In this document: piece after piece, positions 1 to 7,191 of the stretch
Layout: each line of letters begins with the position of its first letter
Position numbering within the stretch: position 1 is the stretch's first letter
NCBI GenBank assembly: GCA_002898115.1
Contig: BDTL01000077.1
Coordinates: 1-9,619, forward strand
Source of the DNA: a bacterium BMS3Bbin02
GTDB lineage: Bacteria; Actinomycetota; Acidimicrobiia; Spongiisociales; UBA5794
Length of the DNA: 9,619 nucleotides
Direction of reading: 5' to 3'
Translations under genes and position numbers: made by a program
Notes under the pieces: model-generated
What the model saw: the letters and a program-made list of their open reading frames with translations, nothing else
Told to the model about the DNA's origin: nothing
Database searches by the model: none

Positions 1-1848
1 GCCCGCGAAGGCCTCTCCATGAAGACGCTGATGCGTGATCCGAGCGCTGGAGTCATGCATGCCGCGATCTACTACGGATTCCTCGTACTCTTTCTGGGTA
101 CTCTCACCCTCGAGATCGATCACCTCCTCCCGACCAACGTCCAGTTCCTCAACGGTCGTGTCTACCAGGGGTACTCGCTGATCCTGGACATCGCCGCGGT
201 CGTGTTCCTTGCCGGAATCGCTATGGCGTATGTGCGGCGTTACATGACCAAACCATGGCGAACGCGATCCAAAACCCGCCCTGAAGATTTCTGGATACTT
301 ACCTTGCTCGCGTCGATAGGCATCTCCGGTCTTCTTGTGGAGGCGGCGCGTATTCAACTCATCGGGGTGCCCGAGTGGGAGAGCTGGTCATTTGTCGGCA
401 TGGCGCTCGCCGGTCTCATTCCGGCATCGGTGGCGTCGGGTCTTCATCAGGTGTTCTGGGCGATCCACGCCGTCTTGTTCCTCGTGTTTCTCGTTATGTT
501 GCCGACCACCAAGCTTCGTCACGCCGTGACATCACCCGCCAACATGGCTCTCGGCCCGCGTGAGCGCCCCAAGGGCGCGATGCGCGAAATGCCAAACCTG
601 CTCGAAGCGGAAGATATCGAGACGGTCGGTGCTTCGGTTATTGCGGACTTCACGTGGAAGCAGTTGTTGGACACTGATGCGTGCACGACCTGTGGTCGCT
701 GTACCGCGGTCTGTCCGGCGAACATAACGGGCAAACCGCTCGATCCTCGAGAGATCGTTCTCAAACTCGGCGAGGTCGCCGCCCGGTCCGGCAGCCCCGC
801 GGTATCTCCTCCGGTGGGTGTCGATGCCGGTATCACGGTCACTTCCGACAACGTCTTCGAGCGGATCACGTCCGAAGAGCTGTGGGCTTGCACGACATGC
901 CGTGCTTGCGATGAGGCCTGTCCGGTCGACATCGAGATCGTCGACAAGATTCTCGACATGCGTCGCTATCTCTCCCTCATGGAGGCTGATTTCCCATCTG
1001 AGTTAGGCAAGGCATACATCAATCTTGAGAACCAGTCGAATGTCTACGGCATGAGCCAGGCCACCCGTGGCGATTGGACCGATGAACTCGATTTTGAGGT
1101 GAAGGTTCTCGGTGACGCAGGAGTGCAAGCCGAGTATCTCTACTGGGTCGGGTGTGCCGGGAGCTTCGATGATCGCAACCGCAAGGTCACGATTTCGACC
1201 GCCAAGCTGCTCCACAAGGCGGGTGTCGACTTCGCGATCCTCGGCCCGCGTGAGCTTTGTACCGGTGATCCGGCACGGCGCACCGGGAACGAGTACGTCT
1301 TCCAGGGGCTGGCGCTTCAGAATATCGAAACGCTCAACGACCTCGGCATCACCAAGCTCATTACCCAATGCCCGCACTGTTTTAACACCATGCAGAACGA
1401 GTATCCGCAGTTCGGAGGCCACTACGACGTTATGCACCACTCGGAGTTGTTGATGAGCCTTGTCGACGAGGGTGCGTTGACGCCGAAACATGATTCATCC
1501 AAGACGATCACCTATCACGACCCCTGCTATCTGGGGCGACACAATGACGTGTATACGGCACCGCGCGGCCTTGTAGATATCGCCGGCGGCCGCGTCGAGA
1601 TGGAGCGCAACGGGACGGGCTCATTCTGCTGTGGCGCCGGTGGTGGGCGTATGTTCATGGAGGAGCGCACCGGTAAGAAGGTGAACATCGAGCGGACAGA
1701 GGAGGCCCTCGCCACCGGAGCCGATGTGATCGCTACCGGATGTCCCTTCTGTTACATCATGATTGACGATGGTGTGAAGGAACTCGGCAACGAGGATGTC
1801 GAAGTAAAGGATCTCGCGATCCTTCTCGACGAACAGACCTCTACCTAA
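1..1848 (+). CDS. Membrane-bound Fe-S oxidoreductase, FadF/EtfD-like (HdrD-type CCG domains), 5' end cut off by window
   Basis: The frame is open from base 1, so the ATG at 19 (residue 1 below) is probably internal; relatives have further N-terminal sequence. Hydrophobic segments at about residues 14-32, 52-72, 92-112 and 143-163 form a nitrate-reductase-gamma-like membrane anchor. Two ferredoxin-type 4Fe-4S motifs follow: Cys222/225/228/232 and Cys291/294/297/301. Two CCG (heterodisulfide-reductase D) modules come next. The first has Cys379, Cys414 (CTG in place of CCG, as I recall for this family), Cys451 and Cys454. The second has Cys503, Cys537-538-Gly, Cys575 and Cys578. Relatives include M. 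tuberculosis Rv0338c, called EtfD, which takes electrons from electron transfer flavoprotein during fatty-acid beta-oxidation and passes them to the membrane quinone pool. That role here is inferred from family; no etfAB or acyl-CoA dehydrogenase gene lies in the window. The family is certain, the exact donor less so. Confidence 0.9.
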   Translation, partial: AREGLSMKTLMRDPSAGVMHAAIYYGFLVLFLGTLTLEIDHLLPTNVQFLNGRVYQGYSLILDIAAVVFLAGIAMAYVRRYMTKPWRTRSKTRPEDFWILTLLASIGISGLLVEAARIQLIGVPEWESWSFVGMALAGLIPASVASGLHQVFWAIHAVLFLVFLVMLPTTKLRHAVTSPANMALGPRERPKGAMREMPNLLEAEDIETVGASVIADFTWKQLLDTDACTTCGRCTAVCPANITGKPLDPREIVLKLGEVAARSGSPAVSPPVGVDAGITVTSDNVFERITSEELWACTTCRACDEACPVDIEIVDKILDMRRYLSLMEADFPSELGKAYINLENQSNVYGMSQATRGDWTDELDFEVKVLGDAGVQAEYLYWVGCAGSFDDRNRKVTISTAKLLHKAGVDFAILGPRELCTGDPARRTGNEYVFQGLALQNIETLNDLGITKLITQCPHCFNTMQNEYPQFGGHYDVMHHSELLMSLVDEGALTPKHDSSKTITYHDPCYLGRHNDVYTAPRGLVDIAGGRVEMERNGTGSFCCGAGGGRMFMEERTGKKVNIERTEEALATGADVIATGCPFCYIMIDDGVKELGNEDVEVKDLAILLDEQTST

Positions 1849-1998
1849 CCTCCGGGCTCTCTCGCGTACAACTCGCCATCCGAGCCGGGTGTATTGCGGT
1901 GACCAGACCGGTCGTGCTATTTGAATATAGACACCGCATGACACTCAAGCGTTTTCGCTGTTTCGCCGATGACTCTGGAGAAGTTATTGCTGTTACTT

Positions 1999-2003
1999 GG
2001 AGG
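1999..2003 (+). promoter_or_regulatory. Ribosome binding site deciding the start at 2013
   Basis: GGAGG lies 9 bases before the ATG at 2013. No comparable purine run precedes the alternative GTG at 1899, so this site decides the start of the zinc-ribbon gene. Confidence 0.6.
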
Positions 2004-2012
2004 GCTTCGAAA

Positions 2013-2615
2013 ATGAGTTGTGTAACGTGCGGTGGCGAGGGATCCGTTCGCAGGGATGCTGCCGTCTACTGCACGAACTGTGCGACGCGTCTTGACTGGG
2101 GTTCAATGCTGGAAGCGATACAAGACCCTCGCGGCAAGAGCTCACCGATCAACTTCGACCTGCCGAAGGACGATTCCGTCTCGCCGGTCGTTCCGTTGGG
2201 TGAGCTGGTCGGTGTACCGGTAGGAAATGAACCGATGCCTTCGCCGACACCATTCATCGCCTCTTCCCTACCGTCAGGTGAGGCGGTTTCGCCCTTTGCG
2301 GTCCTGCATGGTGAGGCAAAACCGCGGGTTGCCGACCAAACCGAGACTCTTGTCGATGATTCAATGTTGCAGGCCATCGACGAGCTCACAAAGAGCCTGG
2401 AGGCTCTGCCGTCCGCTGAAGACGTACGGACTCAGTACGCGTCTGCCGAGGGCGACGCTGTTGAACGATATGCCATCGATCCCGCGCTTGCACGTGTATC
2501 GCATGTGGATCCATCCACAAACGAATCGGTGCGGGCCCCTCGGTACGCGGCGCCGGAGCCGGCGGTCGTAGCCGGAGCGATCGACAACGGGCAGAAGGCC
2601 GACCCCTTCGGATAG
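2013..2615 (+). CDS. Hypothetical protein: N-terminal zinc ribbon with acidic, probably disordered tail
   Basis: I do not recognise this gene. I chose the ATG at 2013 (200 residues) over the in-frame GTG at 1899 because GGAGG sits 9 bases upstream, and because the extra 38 residues of the longer reading lie before the conserved-looking part. Residues 3-23 hold two Cys-x2-Cys pairs (Cys3/Cys6 and Cys20/Cys23), a compact treble-clef or zinc-ribbon layout with a 13-residue spacing. The remaining ~175 residues are rich in Asp, Glu, Pro, Ser and Ala. They show no membrane segment and no signal peptide, with one possible amphipathic helix around 'LQAIDELTKSLEAL'. The gene lies 164 bp downstream of the Fe-S oxidoreductase on the same strand and could be cotranscribed. 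A cytosolic, metal-binding scaffold or regulatory role is possible but not shown. Confidence 0.7.
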   Translation: MSCVTCGGEGSVRRDAAVYCTNCATRLDWGSMLEAIQDPRGKSSPINFDLPKDDSVSPVVPLGELVGVPVGNEPMPSPTPFIASSLPSGEAVSPFAVLHGEAKPRVADQTETLVDDSMLQAIDELTKSLEALPSAEDVRTQYASAEGDAVERYAIDPALARVSHVDPSTNESVRAPRYAAPEPAVVAGAIDNGQKADPFG

Positions 2616-2635
2616 AGCGGGGATCTTGCCCCGTT
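2616..2635. terminator. Short hairpin between convergent genes, possible bidirectional terminator
   Basis: CGGGG (2618-2622) pairs with CCCCG (2629-2633) around a 6-base loop. An A-T pair and a G-T wobble extend the stem on the outside. It fills the 18-bp gap between the stop codons of the zinc-ribbon gene and the UgpE-like gene and overlaps the latter's stop. There is no clear T-run on either side, so it would be a weak or factor-assisted terminator. Confidence 0.4.
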
Positions 2636-3482
2636 ACTTGTCCTGACCTACCGCGAACCCGCTCATGAACGGTTTCTGCATGAGGATGAACACAAGTCCA
2701 GGAGGAATCGACGCGAGGACAGCGGCGAGCATCAAGGGTCCGAAGTTAAGGGATCCGTCGATGTTCGTCAGCGTCTGAAGTGCAGCCTGGACGACCTGCT
2801 TTGACTCATCTCGAATGATGAGGCTGGGCCACAGGAACATGTTCCACGTGTACACGAACTGGATGACAAACAACGCTGCAATGACATTCCACGAGAGCGG
2901 AATCAGCACCTTGAGCAGGAACTGTACGGGCGAGGCACCATCGATCTGAGAGGCCTCAAGCAACTCTGTGGGCATGTTCGCAAAATGTTGTCGGAACAAG
3001 AATGCTCCGGTCGCCGATGCCAGGAAAGGCACGACCAACGCAGCCATGGTGTCCTGCCATCCGAAACCGCCAACCAACCGAAACATTGCAAGGATCATGA
3101 CCTCCGTCGGCATCATCAAGGTGATGAGGACGAGGCCAAACACGATCCACTTGCCGCGAAACTTGAAGTACACGAACGCCAGACCGGCCAGGAGCGAGAG
3201 GACTGTTTTGCCCGTGGTCACGAGGATGGCCTGCTGCAATGAGTTCCACATCGCTCCGGCGAAGTCACGTTTTACCCACACCGCTTCAAAGTTCTTGGCG
3301 AGAGCGGACCCGGGCGTGAACTGGAACGCGTACGTTTCGGCGTTCGTTTGAGTGGCGACCAACATTGCGTACAACAGTGGGAACGCAATGATGAGCGCAG
3401 TGATGGTGAGACCGATGTGGTACGGCCAACGACGACCGCGGAAGAACGTCTTCTGCCGAACCCCTGGTGCAAGACCCTTCAT
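2634..3482 (-). CDS. ugpE: UgpE-like ABC transporter permease (MalG family)
   Basis: One of two inner-membrane subunits of a carbohydrate-type (CUT1) ABC importer. The 282-residue product from the ATG at 3482 is almost the same length as E. coli UgpE (281). I prefer this start to the longer frame opening at 3530. The ATG overlaps the TGA of the UgpA-like gene by one base (TGATG), and a GGGGG ribosome site lies 6 bases upstream. About six membrane helices are visible, starting near residues 22, 83, 112, 145, 198 and 248. The EAA loop that docks the ATPase is at about 176-195, with Glu176-Ala177, Gly182 and a closing Ile-Pro. The stretch 'FLFRQHF' before it and 'WN-FLWP' after it match UgpE as I remember it. 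The gene is translationally coupled to its partner and ends the - strand block. No ATPase gene follows it. Confidence 0.88.
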   Translation of the reverse strand: MKGLAPGVRQKTFFRGRRWPYHIGLTITALIIAFPLLYAMLVATQTNAETYAFQFTPGSALAKNFEAVWVKRDFAGAMWNSLQQAILVTTGKTVLSLLAGLAFVYFKFRGKWIVFGLVLITLMMPTEVMILAMFRLVGGFGWQDTMAALVVPFLASATGAFLFRQHFANMPTELLEASQIDGASPVQFLLKVLIPLSWNVIAALFVIQFVYTWNMFLWPSLIIRDESKQVVQAALQTLTNIDGSLNFGPLMLAAVLASIPPGLVFILMQKPFMSGFAVGQDK

Positions 3483-4861
3483 CACGAACCCCCGTAACTG
3501 ACGCGTTCGCCGCTGGTCCTGAACTGCCACAGCGTGACACCAATAACAGCGAGGAACAGGAGAACTGACTGTGCGGCACCGCGACCGAGGTCACCGTTGT
3601 TGACGCCCACCCGGATGATTTCGTAGATCGCCACCGATGTCTTGCCGGCGGGAGCGCCCTTCGTCATGAAGTCGATGGTTCCGTACACCTCAAAGAAGGC
3701 GTACGTCAGGTTGGTGACCAGCAGGAAGAACGTGATCGGCGACAAGGCGGGCAGCACGATCTTGGTGAACCGCTGACGAGCCGAGGCGCCGTCGATGAGA
3801 GAAGCTTCCACCTGATCAATCGACACTGTCTGCAACCCTGCGAGATAGAAGAGGATGTTGTACCCGATGATCTTCCAACTGCTTGCCAGGATGATTGCCA
3901 TCTGCGCCAGGATCGCGCTTTCGCGATAGTTCGGGACGTCGATTCCAAACCATGATTCCATTGTGTAGGTGAAGATTCCCGCATTCGGGTCGAAGATCAT
4001 AAAGAAGAGGAGGCCGGCGACTGCCGGGGAAATCGCGTACGGCCAGATGAGAAGTGTGCGGTAGACGCCGCCGCCCTTGATCTGACGGAAGGCGAGATAG
4101 GCGATTGCGAGGCCACCGACCATGCCGAAGACGACGATGCCAACCGAGATGATGACGGTGTTGAGGTAGACAGGACGGTAGGCGACCTGCCCTCCTCCAC
4201 CGGCGGAGAACATGGCGTAAAAGGCAACGAAGGCCGAGAGCATCGCGACCACCGATGTGATGTCTGCACCACGTCGGCTCCAGGTGTCCGGGGTCGAGCG
4301 CGTGACCCAGAGACGGGCCGCGTAGATGAATCCGATTGCGAGCAACGGGTACGCAACGAGGCGAACCGGGTCGGTGATCAAGAGTTCCGAGAAGTTTCCA
4401 AAGCAGACGTCCTTGGACCTTGGCGCCCCGAGTCGAGTCAGCTTTGATGAAAGAGTGAAGGTCTGAATTGCCGGTGTGTAGAGGAACACCGCCAGAATGA
4501 TCAGAGTGGGCGAGAGGAGTAACCAGGGCACCCACCATCCCATGCGATAACCACCGGTGCGAATCTCTCCGGCGACTCCACCACCTCCGGTCTTTTTGCC
4601 ATCAAGCTTGTCAAAGACCGACTGCGTAATGATGAGGGCGAGCCAGGCGCCACCTGCCATCAGGGCCCAGGCTAGGACGTGGTCAACACCGGAGGTTTCT
4701 TCGGCGAAAGCGCACTGACCCATGCCGATCGGTGTGACAGCTGCTCCGACGACTGCTGCGGCCGACGCGATGCCGTATCGAGCCACGGATGGGCTGTCCG
4801 ACTTTCTCCAAACAAAGAGGGGTCCGAGAAACGCCGCGACAATCAGACCGGCAATCAACAT
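3482..4861 (-). CDS. ugpA: UgpA-like ABC transporter permease with N-terminal extension and internal two-helix insertion
   Basis: This is the second inner-membrane subunit of the importer. At 459 residues it is far longer than E. coli UgpA (295). The UgpA-like core can be followed in two parts: residues 107-165, containing the first core helix (~109-130), and residues 231-459. The EAA loop lies at 352-371 (Glu352-Ala353, Gly358, Leu370-Pro371). 'WPYAISPAVAG' and 'FFLLVTNLTYAFFE' are typical UgpA stretches. Two parts are extra. Residues 1-105 hold three hydrophobic segments (~2-17, 28-48, 62-82) and a Gly-rich linker. Residues ~166-230 hold two more (~166-184, 200-219), inserted in the loop between core helices 1 and 2. 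The annotated ATG has only a weak GAGAG site. A start at Met107 would give a near-canonical N-terminus, but the upstream frame is clearly membrane-coding, so I keep the long form. The gene follows the binding protein after 83 bp. Confidence 0.85.
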   Translation of the reverse strand: MLIAGLIVAAFLGPLFVWRKSDSPSVARYGIASAAAVVGAAVTPIGMGQCAFAEETSGVDHVLAWALMAGGAWLALIITQSVFDKLDGKKTGGGGVAGEIRTGGYRMGWWVPWLLLSPTLIILAVFLYTPAIQTFTLSSKLTRLGAPRSKDVCFGNFSELLITDPVRLVAYPLLAIGFIYAARLWVTRSTPDTWSRRGADITSVVAMLSAFVAFYAMFSAGGGGQVAYRPVYLNTVIISVGIVVFGMVGGLAIAYLAFRQIKGGGVYRTLLIWPYAISPAVAGLLFFMIFDPNAGIFTYTMESWFGIDVPNYRESAILAQMAIILASSWKIIGYNILFYLAGLQTVSIDQVEASLIDGASARQRFTKIVLPALSPITFFLLVTNLTYAFFEVYGTIDFMTKGAPAGKTSVAIYEIIRVGVNNGDLGRGAAQSVLLFLAVIGVTLWQFRTSGERVSYGGS

Positions 4862-4902
4862 AGATCTACAGCTCTCATCGAAGTCCCATCGGGTTCTGAG
4901 AA

Positions 4903-4930
4903 AAGGGGCGGGGCGTCTGCCCCACCCCTT
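4903..4930 (-). terminator. Strong hairpin between binding-protein and permease genes: partial terminator/attenuator
   Basis: The two arms (4903-4914 and 4919-4930) pair over 11 of 12 positions, with one C/A mismatch and a 4-base loop. Read on the - strand, the GC-rich stem runs into TTTTCTC, the look of an intrinsic terminator with a short U-tract. It starts 15 bases after the stop of the UgpB-like gene and lies upstream of both permease genes. Partial termination or 3'-end protection here would give much more binding protein than permease, a common arrangement in importer operons. Confidence 0.65.
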
Positions 4931-4944
4931 GACTCATCTGCTCT

Positions 4945-6372
4945 CTAGTTGCCGAAGAGCGATTCGTATTCGGAAAGTGACTTGTTTGCTTCCTCGTTGG
5001 CTTGTCCCAAACGGGTAGCAACATCAAGGTCGTTCACGAGGATGTCCTCGATCGCGATCGTGAGGATGTCACGGATTCCGACGAAGTTGCCGATCAACGC
5101 ACCGAGCGAAGCTGGTGTGTTCGCTGCTGCGGCGAGCTGGTCAGAGGCCACCTTGGCGTTCGGCTCCGCTTCGTACCAACCCTCGGCGTTAAGCAGATCC
5201 ACGGCGTCTTCGGTGATCGGGACGTACCCGGTCAGCTGATGCCATGCGGCTGCATTCTCAGGGTTCGAGAAGAAGTTCATGAACGCAAGTGCGCCGTCTT
5301 CCTTCGTGGTGTCCATGCCGTCGAGCATCCAGATGGTTGCTCCACCAATGAGGTTGCCGACATACGGCACGTTCTCGTTGCGTGGCATGAAGCTCGCAAG
5401 GAGCTCGAAGCCGAGGTCCTTGGCTTCTTCCGTGTGGATGACGGTATCGGAGCTTGAGTCCACCATCATTGCGAGTTCGCCGGCGAGGTATGCGCTATCG
5501 ACACCACCCCAGTCACGCTGCTGACCGGTGTAGGTGTAGTAACCCTTGTCGGCGAGATCCTTCCACCAGCTGACATAGTCAATCATGCCCTTGGAGTTGA
5601 GGAACACCTCGGTTGCACGGCCGGAACGACCGTTGTCGTTGTTAGCGAGAAGCTCGCCCTGCTGACCAAGGCTCTGCTCAGCGAACCACGAGTGGTTCGG
5701 CCATGAGATACATCCGCTTGGAGCGTCTGTCATTGCCATGACCTTTTCACAGGCAGCAGTTACTTCGCCCCAGGTCTCCGGTGGCTTGGTCACGCCCGCA
5801 GCGTTCAAGATGTCCATGTTGGACAAAAGCACGGTGCTGGATGTGTTCCAAGGCATTGAGAACAACTCGCCGTCGATTGTGTAGTAGTCGCGGGCTGCGC
5901 TCACGACGTTGTCGAGCACTACGGGCTCGCCGAGGATCTCAGTACGGCCGCCGATTGCTTCGGTGACTGACTTGAAGATCTTGTTACCGCTCGAGTCCAC
6001 CGCATCAAGTGCTTGCCGGGTGGCAGCCTCGAAGAAGTGGATGAGCGCTGGCGGCTCACCGCTGTCCACAGCGAGAACGGCTGCATCGAATACGTCGTTG
6101 TAAGACGCAAACGATGTCACCTTGACGTTGTATTCAGGGTGGGCTGCATTGAACTCTGCTGCTCTGTCCTGAGCGAAGCCGAGTCGCTTCTCATCAGAAA
6201 AAGCAACCCAGAAATCAATGTCTATGGGCTCGCCGCCGCCAGGCGCCTCAGTGGCGGCAGGTGTGCCGCCGCCGGCGTCGGCAGCAGTGGTCGTGGTGGC
6301 ATCAGCGCCGCCTCCACAGGCAGCAGCAACCAGTGCGATTGCAGCTGCCAAGACCATGAGTCGGTACTTCAT
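4945..6372 (-). CDS. ugpB: UgpB-like solute-binding lipoprotein of ABC importer
   Basis: This is the extracytoplasmic ligand-binding subunit that feeds the UgpA/UgpE-like channel. The ATG at 6372 gives 475 residues. AAGGAG lies 6 bases upstream and the protein then opens directly with a signal peptide, so the longer frame from 6438 is rejected. Residues 1-18 are a lipoprotein signal, with lipidated Cys19 in Ala-Ala-Cys-Gly. A Thr/Ala/Gly-rich tether covers 20-48, and the extracellular-binding-protein fold the rest. Matching E. coli UgpB (438 residues) from memory, the whole C-terminal half is collinear: 'GGATIW', 'PENAAAWHQLTGYVPIT' and 'GNFVGIRDI' have close counterparts. Residues equivalent to the glycerol-3-phosphate contacts appear kept: Tyr91, Glu115, Ser178, Ser306/307, Gly343/344, Tyr383 and Arg434. 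The aromatic region near residues 224-229 differs. A ligand of glycerophosphate or glycerophosphodiester type is therefore plausible; a sugar cannot be excluded. Confidence 0.88.
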   Translation of the reverse strand: MKYRLMVLAAAIALVAAACGGGADATTTTAADAGGGTPAATEAPGGGEPIDIDFWVAFSDEKRLGFAQDRAAEFNAAHPEYNVKVTSFASYNDVFDAAVLAVDSGEPPALIHFFEAATRQALDAVDSSGNKIFKSVTEAIGGRTEILGEPVVLDNVVSAARDYYTIDGELFSMPWNTSSTVLLSNMDILNAAGVTKPPETWGEVTAACEKVMAMTDAPSGCISWPNHSWFAEQSLGQQGELLANNDNGRSGRATEVFLNSKGMIDYVSWWKDLADKGYYTYTGQQRDWGGVDSAYLAGELAMMVDSSSDTVIHTEEAKDLGFELLASFMPRNENVPYVGNLIGGATIWMLDGMDTTKEDGALAFMNFFSNPENAAAWHQLTGYVPITEDAVDLLNAEGWYEAEPNAKVASDQLAAAANTPASLGALIGNFVGIRDILTIAIEDILVNDLDVATRLGQANEEANKSLSEYESLFGN

Positions 6373-6378
6373 GTATAT

Positions 6379-6384
6379 CTCCTT
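6379..6384 (-). promoter_or_regulatory. Strong Shine-Dalgarno site of the UgpB-like gene
   Basis: AAGGAG on the - strand, 6 bases before the ATG at 6372. It fixes the start directly ahead of the lipoprotein signal. It is the strongest ribosome site in the window, fitting the need for excess binding protein. Confidence 0.8.
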
Positions 6385-6391
6385 TTCAATA

Positions 6392-6410
6392 CCCGGCACG
6401 TGGTGCCGGG
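6392..6410. promoter_or_regulatory. Perfect 8-bp inverted repeat in the UgpB-like gene leader (operator or mRNA hairpin)
   Basis: CCCGGCAC and GTGCCGGG flank a 3-base centre, giving an exact dyad ending 20 bases upstream of the start codon and 8 bases from the ribosome site. The centre contains CACGTG. It is not followed by a T-run on either strand, so it is not a terminator. It could be a repressor operator or a 5' mRNA hairpin that stabilises or exposes the ribosome site. No regulator gene is in the window. Confidence 0.5.
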
Positions 6411-6442
6411 AGAGCTCGGTTCGCGCACATGCGACCAAGCGT

Positions 6443-6480
6443 GGCGTCGATGCTAGTCAGTCGCGACAGGCAAGGTGCAA
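6443..6480 (-). promoter_or_regulatory. Weak candidate promoter for the transporter genes
   Basis: In the 116-bp gap before the UgpB-like gene, the - strand shows TTGCAC (6475-6480) and TAGCAT (6450-6455) with a 19-base spacer, longer than the usual 17. A transcript starting near 6443 would carry the inverted repeat in its leader. The match is poor. The gap size, the strong ribosome site and the dyad are the main reasons to expect a separate promoter here. Confidence 0.25.
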
Positions 6481-6488
6481 ATCCGGCG

Positions 6489-7190
6489 TCATTCCACCAG
6501 AGCCTGGAACATTGCCTGCATCCATTTGCTAATCACAGTTTCGGAGGTCGATGACGCCAAGGACTCAATCGCCGGTTCGGTGAGGTCTCCGAGGCGTTCT
6601 CGCCTGTCGGTGTACAACGCCTTGGCGTACGCAGGCGGGAACTCGGGGTGTCCCTGCACACCGACGAGACCGGGTCCGAACTCCACCAGGAAGTTTGGAC
6701 AGTGGTCGCTCGAACCAAGAACGGTCGCCCCGTCCGGGAGTGCGACAACCTGGTCCTGGTGGAGCATGATCAGCGAGATGGTGTCCTCGTGTGGCCGCAT
6801 CCATGGTCTCTTCCGGATCACCTGCATGGCATGAACACCGACACCCCAGCCCCGATCGGAGCGCTTGACCGCTCCACCGAGTGCGGTCGCCATGACCTGG
6901 AGGCCAAAGCAGATCCCAAAGATCGGAACCGATTCCTCCGCTGCCGTTCGTACGAACGACTCAAGATCCCGAATCCACTGCTTGTCCTCATACACCGATG
7001 CCGACGATCCCGAGATGATGTAGGCATCGCAAGTTTTCGGTCGGTCGGGGAGTTCGTTGGCATAGGCGTCAAACACAACGAGTTCTGCAGAGTGTTGTTC
7101 GAGCATTGTCGCGACCATCTTCTGATAGTCGCCTGCGATTGACTCAAACTGGTCGAGGACGTGATCACACTTGAGGAGACCGATCCGCAT
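6489..7190 (-). CDS. Class I glutamine amidotransferase-like hydrolase (GuaA-N/IpuF-like), candidate gamma-glutamyl amide hydrolase
   Basis: This 233-residue cytosolic protein is a stand-alone class I amidotransferase domain. The nucleophile elbow 'GICFG' has Cys94, and 'GHPEF' supplies His181 and Glu183, completing the Cys-His-Glu triad. 'HQDQV' (144-148) is the usual strand motif of the GMP-synthase-like subgroup. There is no synthetase domain, so it does not make GMP by itself. Relatives in amine catabolism cleave gamma-glutamyl amides, for example IpuF acting on gamma-glutamyl-alaninol. PuuD does the same job from a different subgroup. The start follows the aldehyde dehydrogenase stop by one base (TGA-C-ATG), so translation is coupled. 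Together with a glutamine-synthetase-like gene in the same run, the likely role is removing glutamate from a glutamylated intermediate. The fold is certain, the substrate inferred. Confidence 0.82.
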   Translation of the reverse strand: MRIGLLKCDHVLDQFESIAGDYQKMVATMLEQHSAELVVFDAYANELPDRPKTCDAYIISGSSASVYEDKQWIRDLESFVRTAAEESVPIFGICFGLQVMATALGGAVKRSDRGWGVGVHAMQVIRKRPWMRPHEDTISLIMLHQDQVVALPDGATVLGSSDHCPNFLVEFGPGLVGVQGHPEFPPAYAKALYTDRRERLGDLTEPAIESLASSTSETVISKWMQAMFQALVE

Positions 7191-7191
7191 G

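Noticed and set aside
519..959. 146-codon open frame on the - strand inside the Fe-S oxidoreductase gene
   Set aside because: Antisense shadow; the + strand frame carries both ferredoxin motifs through this stretch.
1003..1491. 162-codon open frame on the - strand inside the Fe-S oxidoreductase gene
   Set aside because: Antisense shadow of the first CCG module; no domain and no ribosome site seen.
1849..2012. Promoter or terminator in the 164-bp gap after the Fe-S oxidoreductase gene
   Set aside because: Only a weak GGCTC/GAGCC pairing and a GACCGGTC palindrome are visible. There is no T-run and no convincing -35/-10 pair, so I annotate nothing there.
3816..4538. 240-codon frame on the - strand overlapping the UgpA-like gene
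   Set aside because: His/Arg-rich out-of-frame reading; the UgpA-like frame has the EAA loop and membrane segments.
2634..6372. Assignment of the importer as a maltose or general sugar system (MalEFG)
   Set aside because: The C-terminal half of the binding protein and both permease cores resemble Ugp proteins more closely than Mal proteins as far as I can align by eye, though a sugar ligand is not formally excluded.
6370..6387. Ribosome site and spacer resemble the T7 gene 10 leader used in expression vectors, raising the question of vector contamination
   Set aside because: The match is short, the NdeI-type ATATG junction is absent, and the flanks are continuous native operon sequence. Chance similarity is the better explanation.
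6373..6438. N-terminal extension of the UgpB-like gene up to position 6438
   Set aside because: It would put 22 residues in front of a clean lipoprotein signal and run through the inverted repeat; a strong AAGGAG site fixes the start at 6372.
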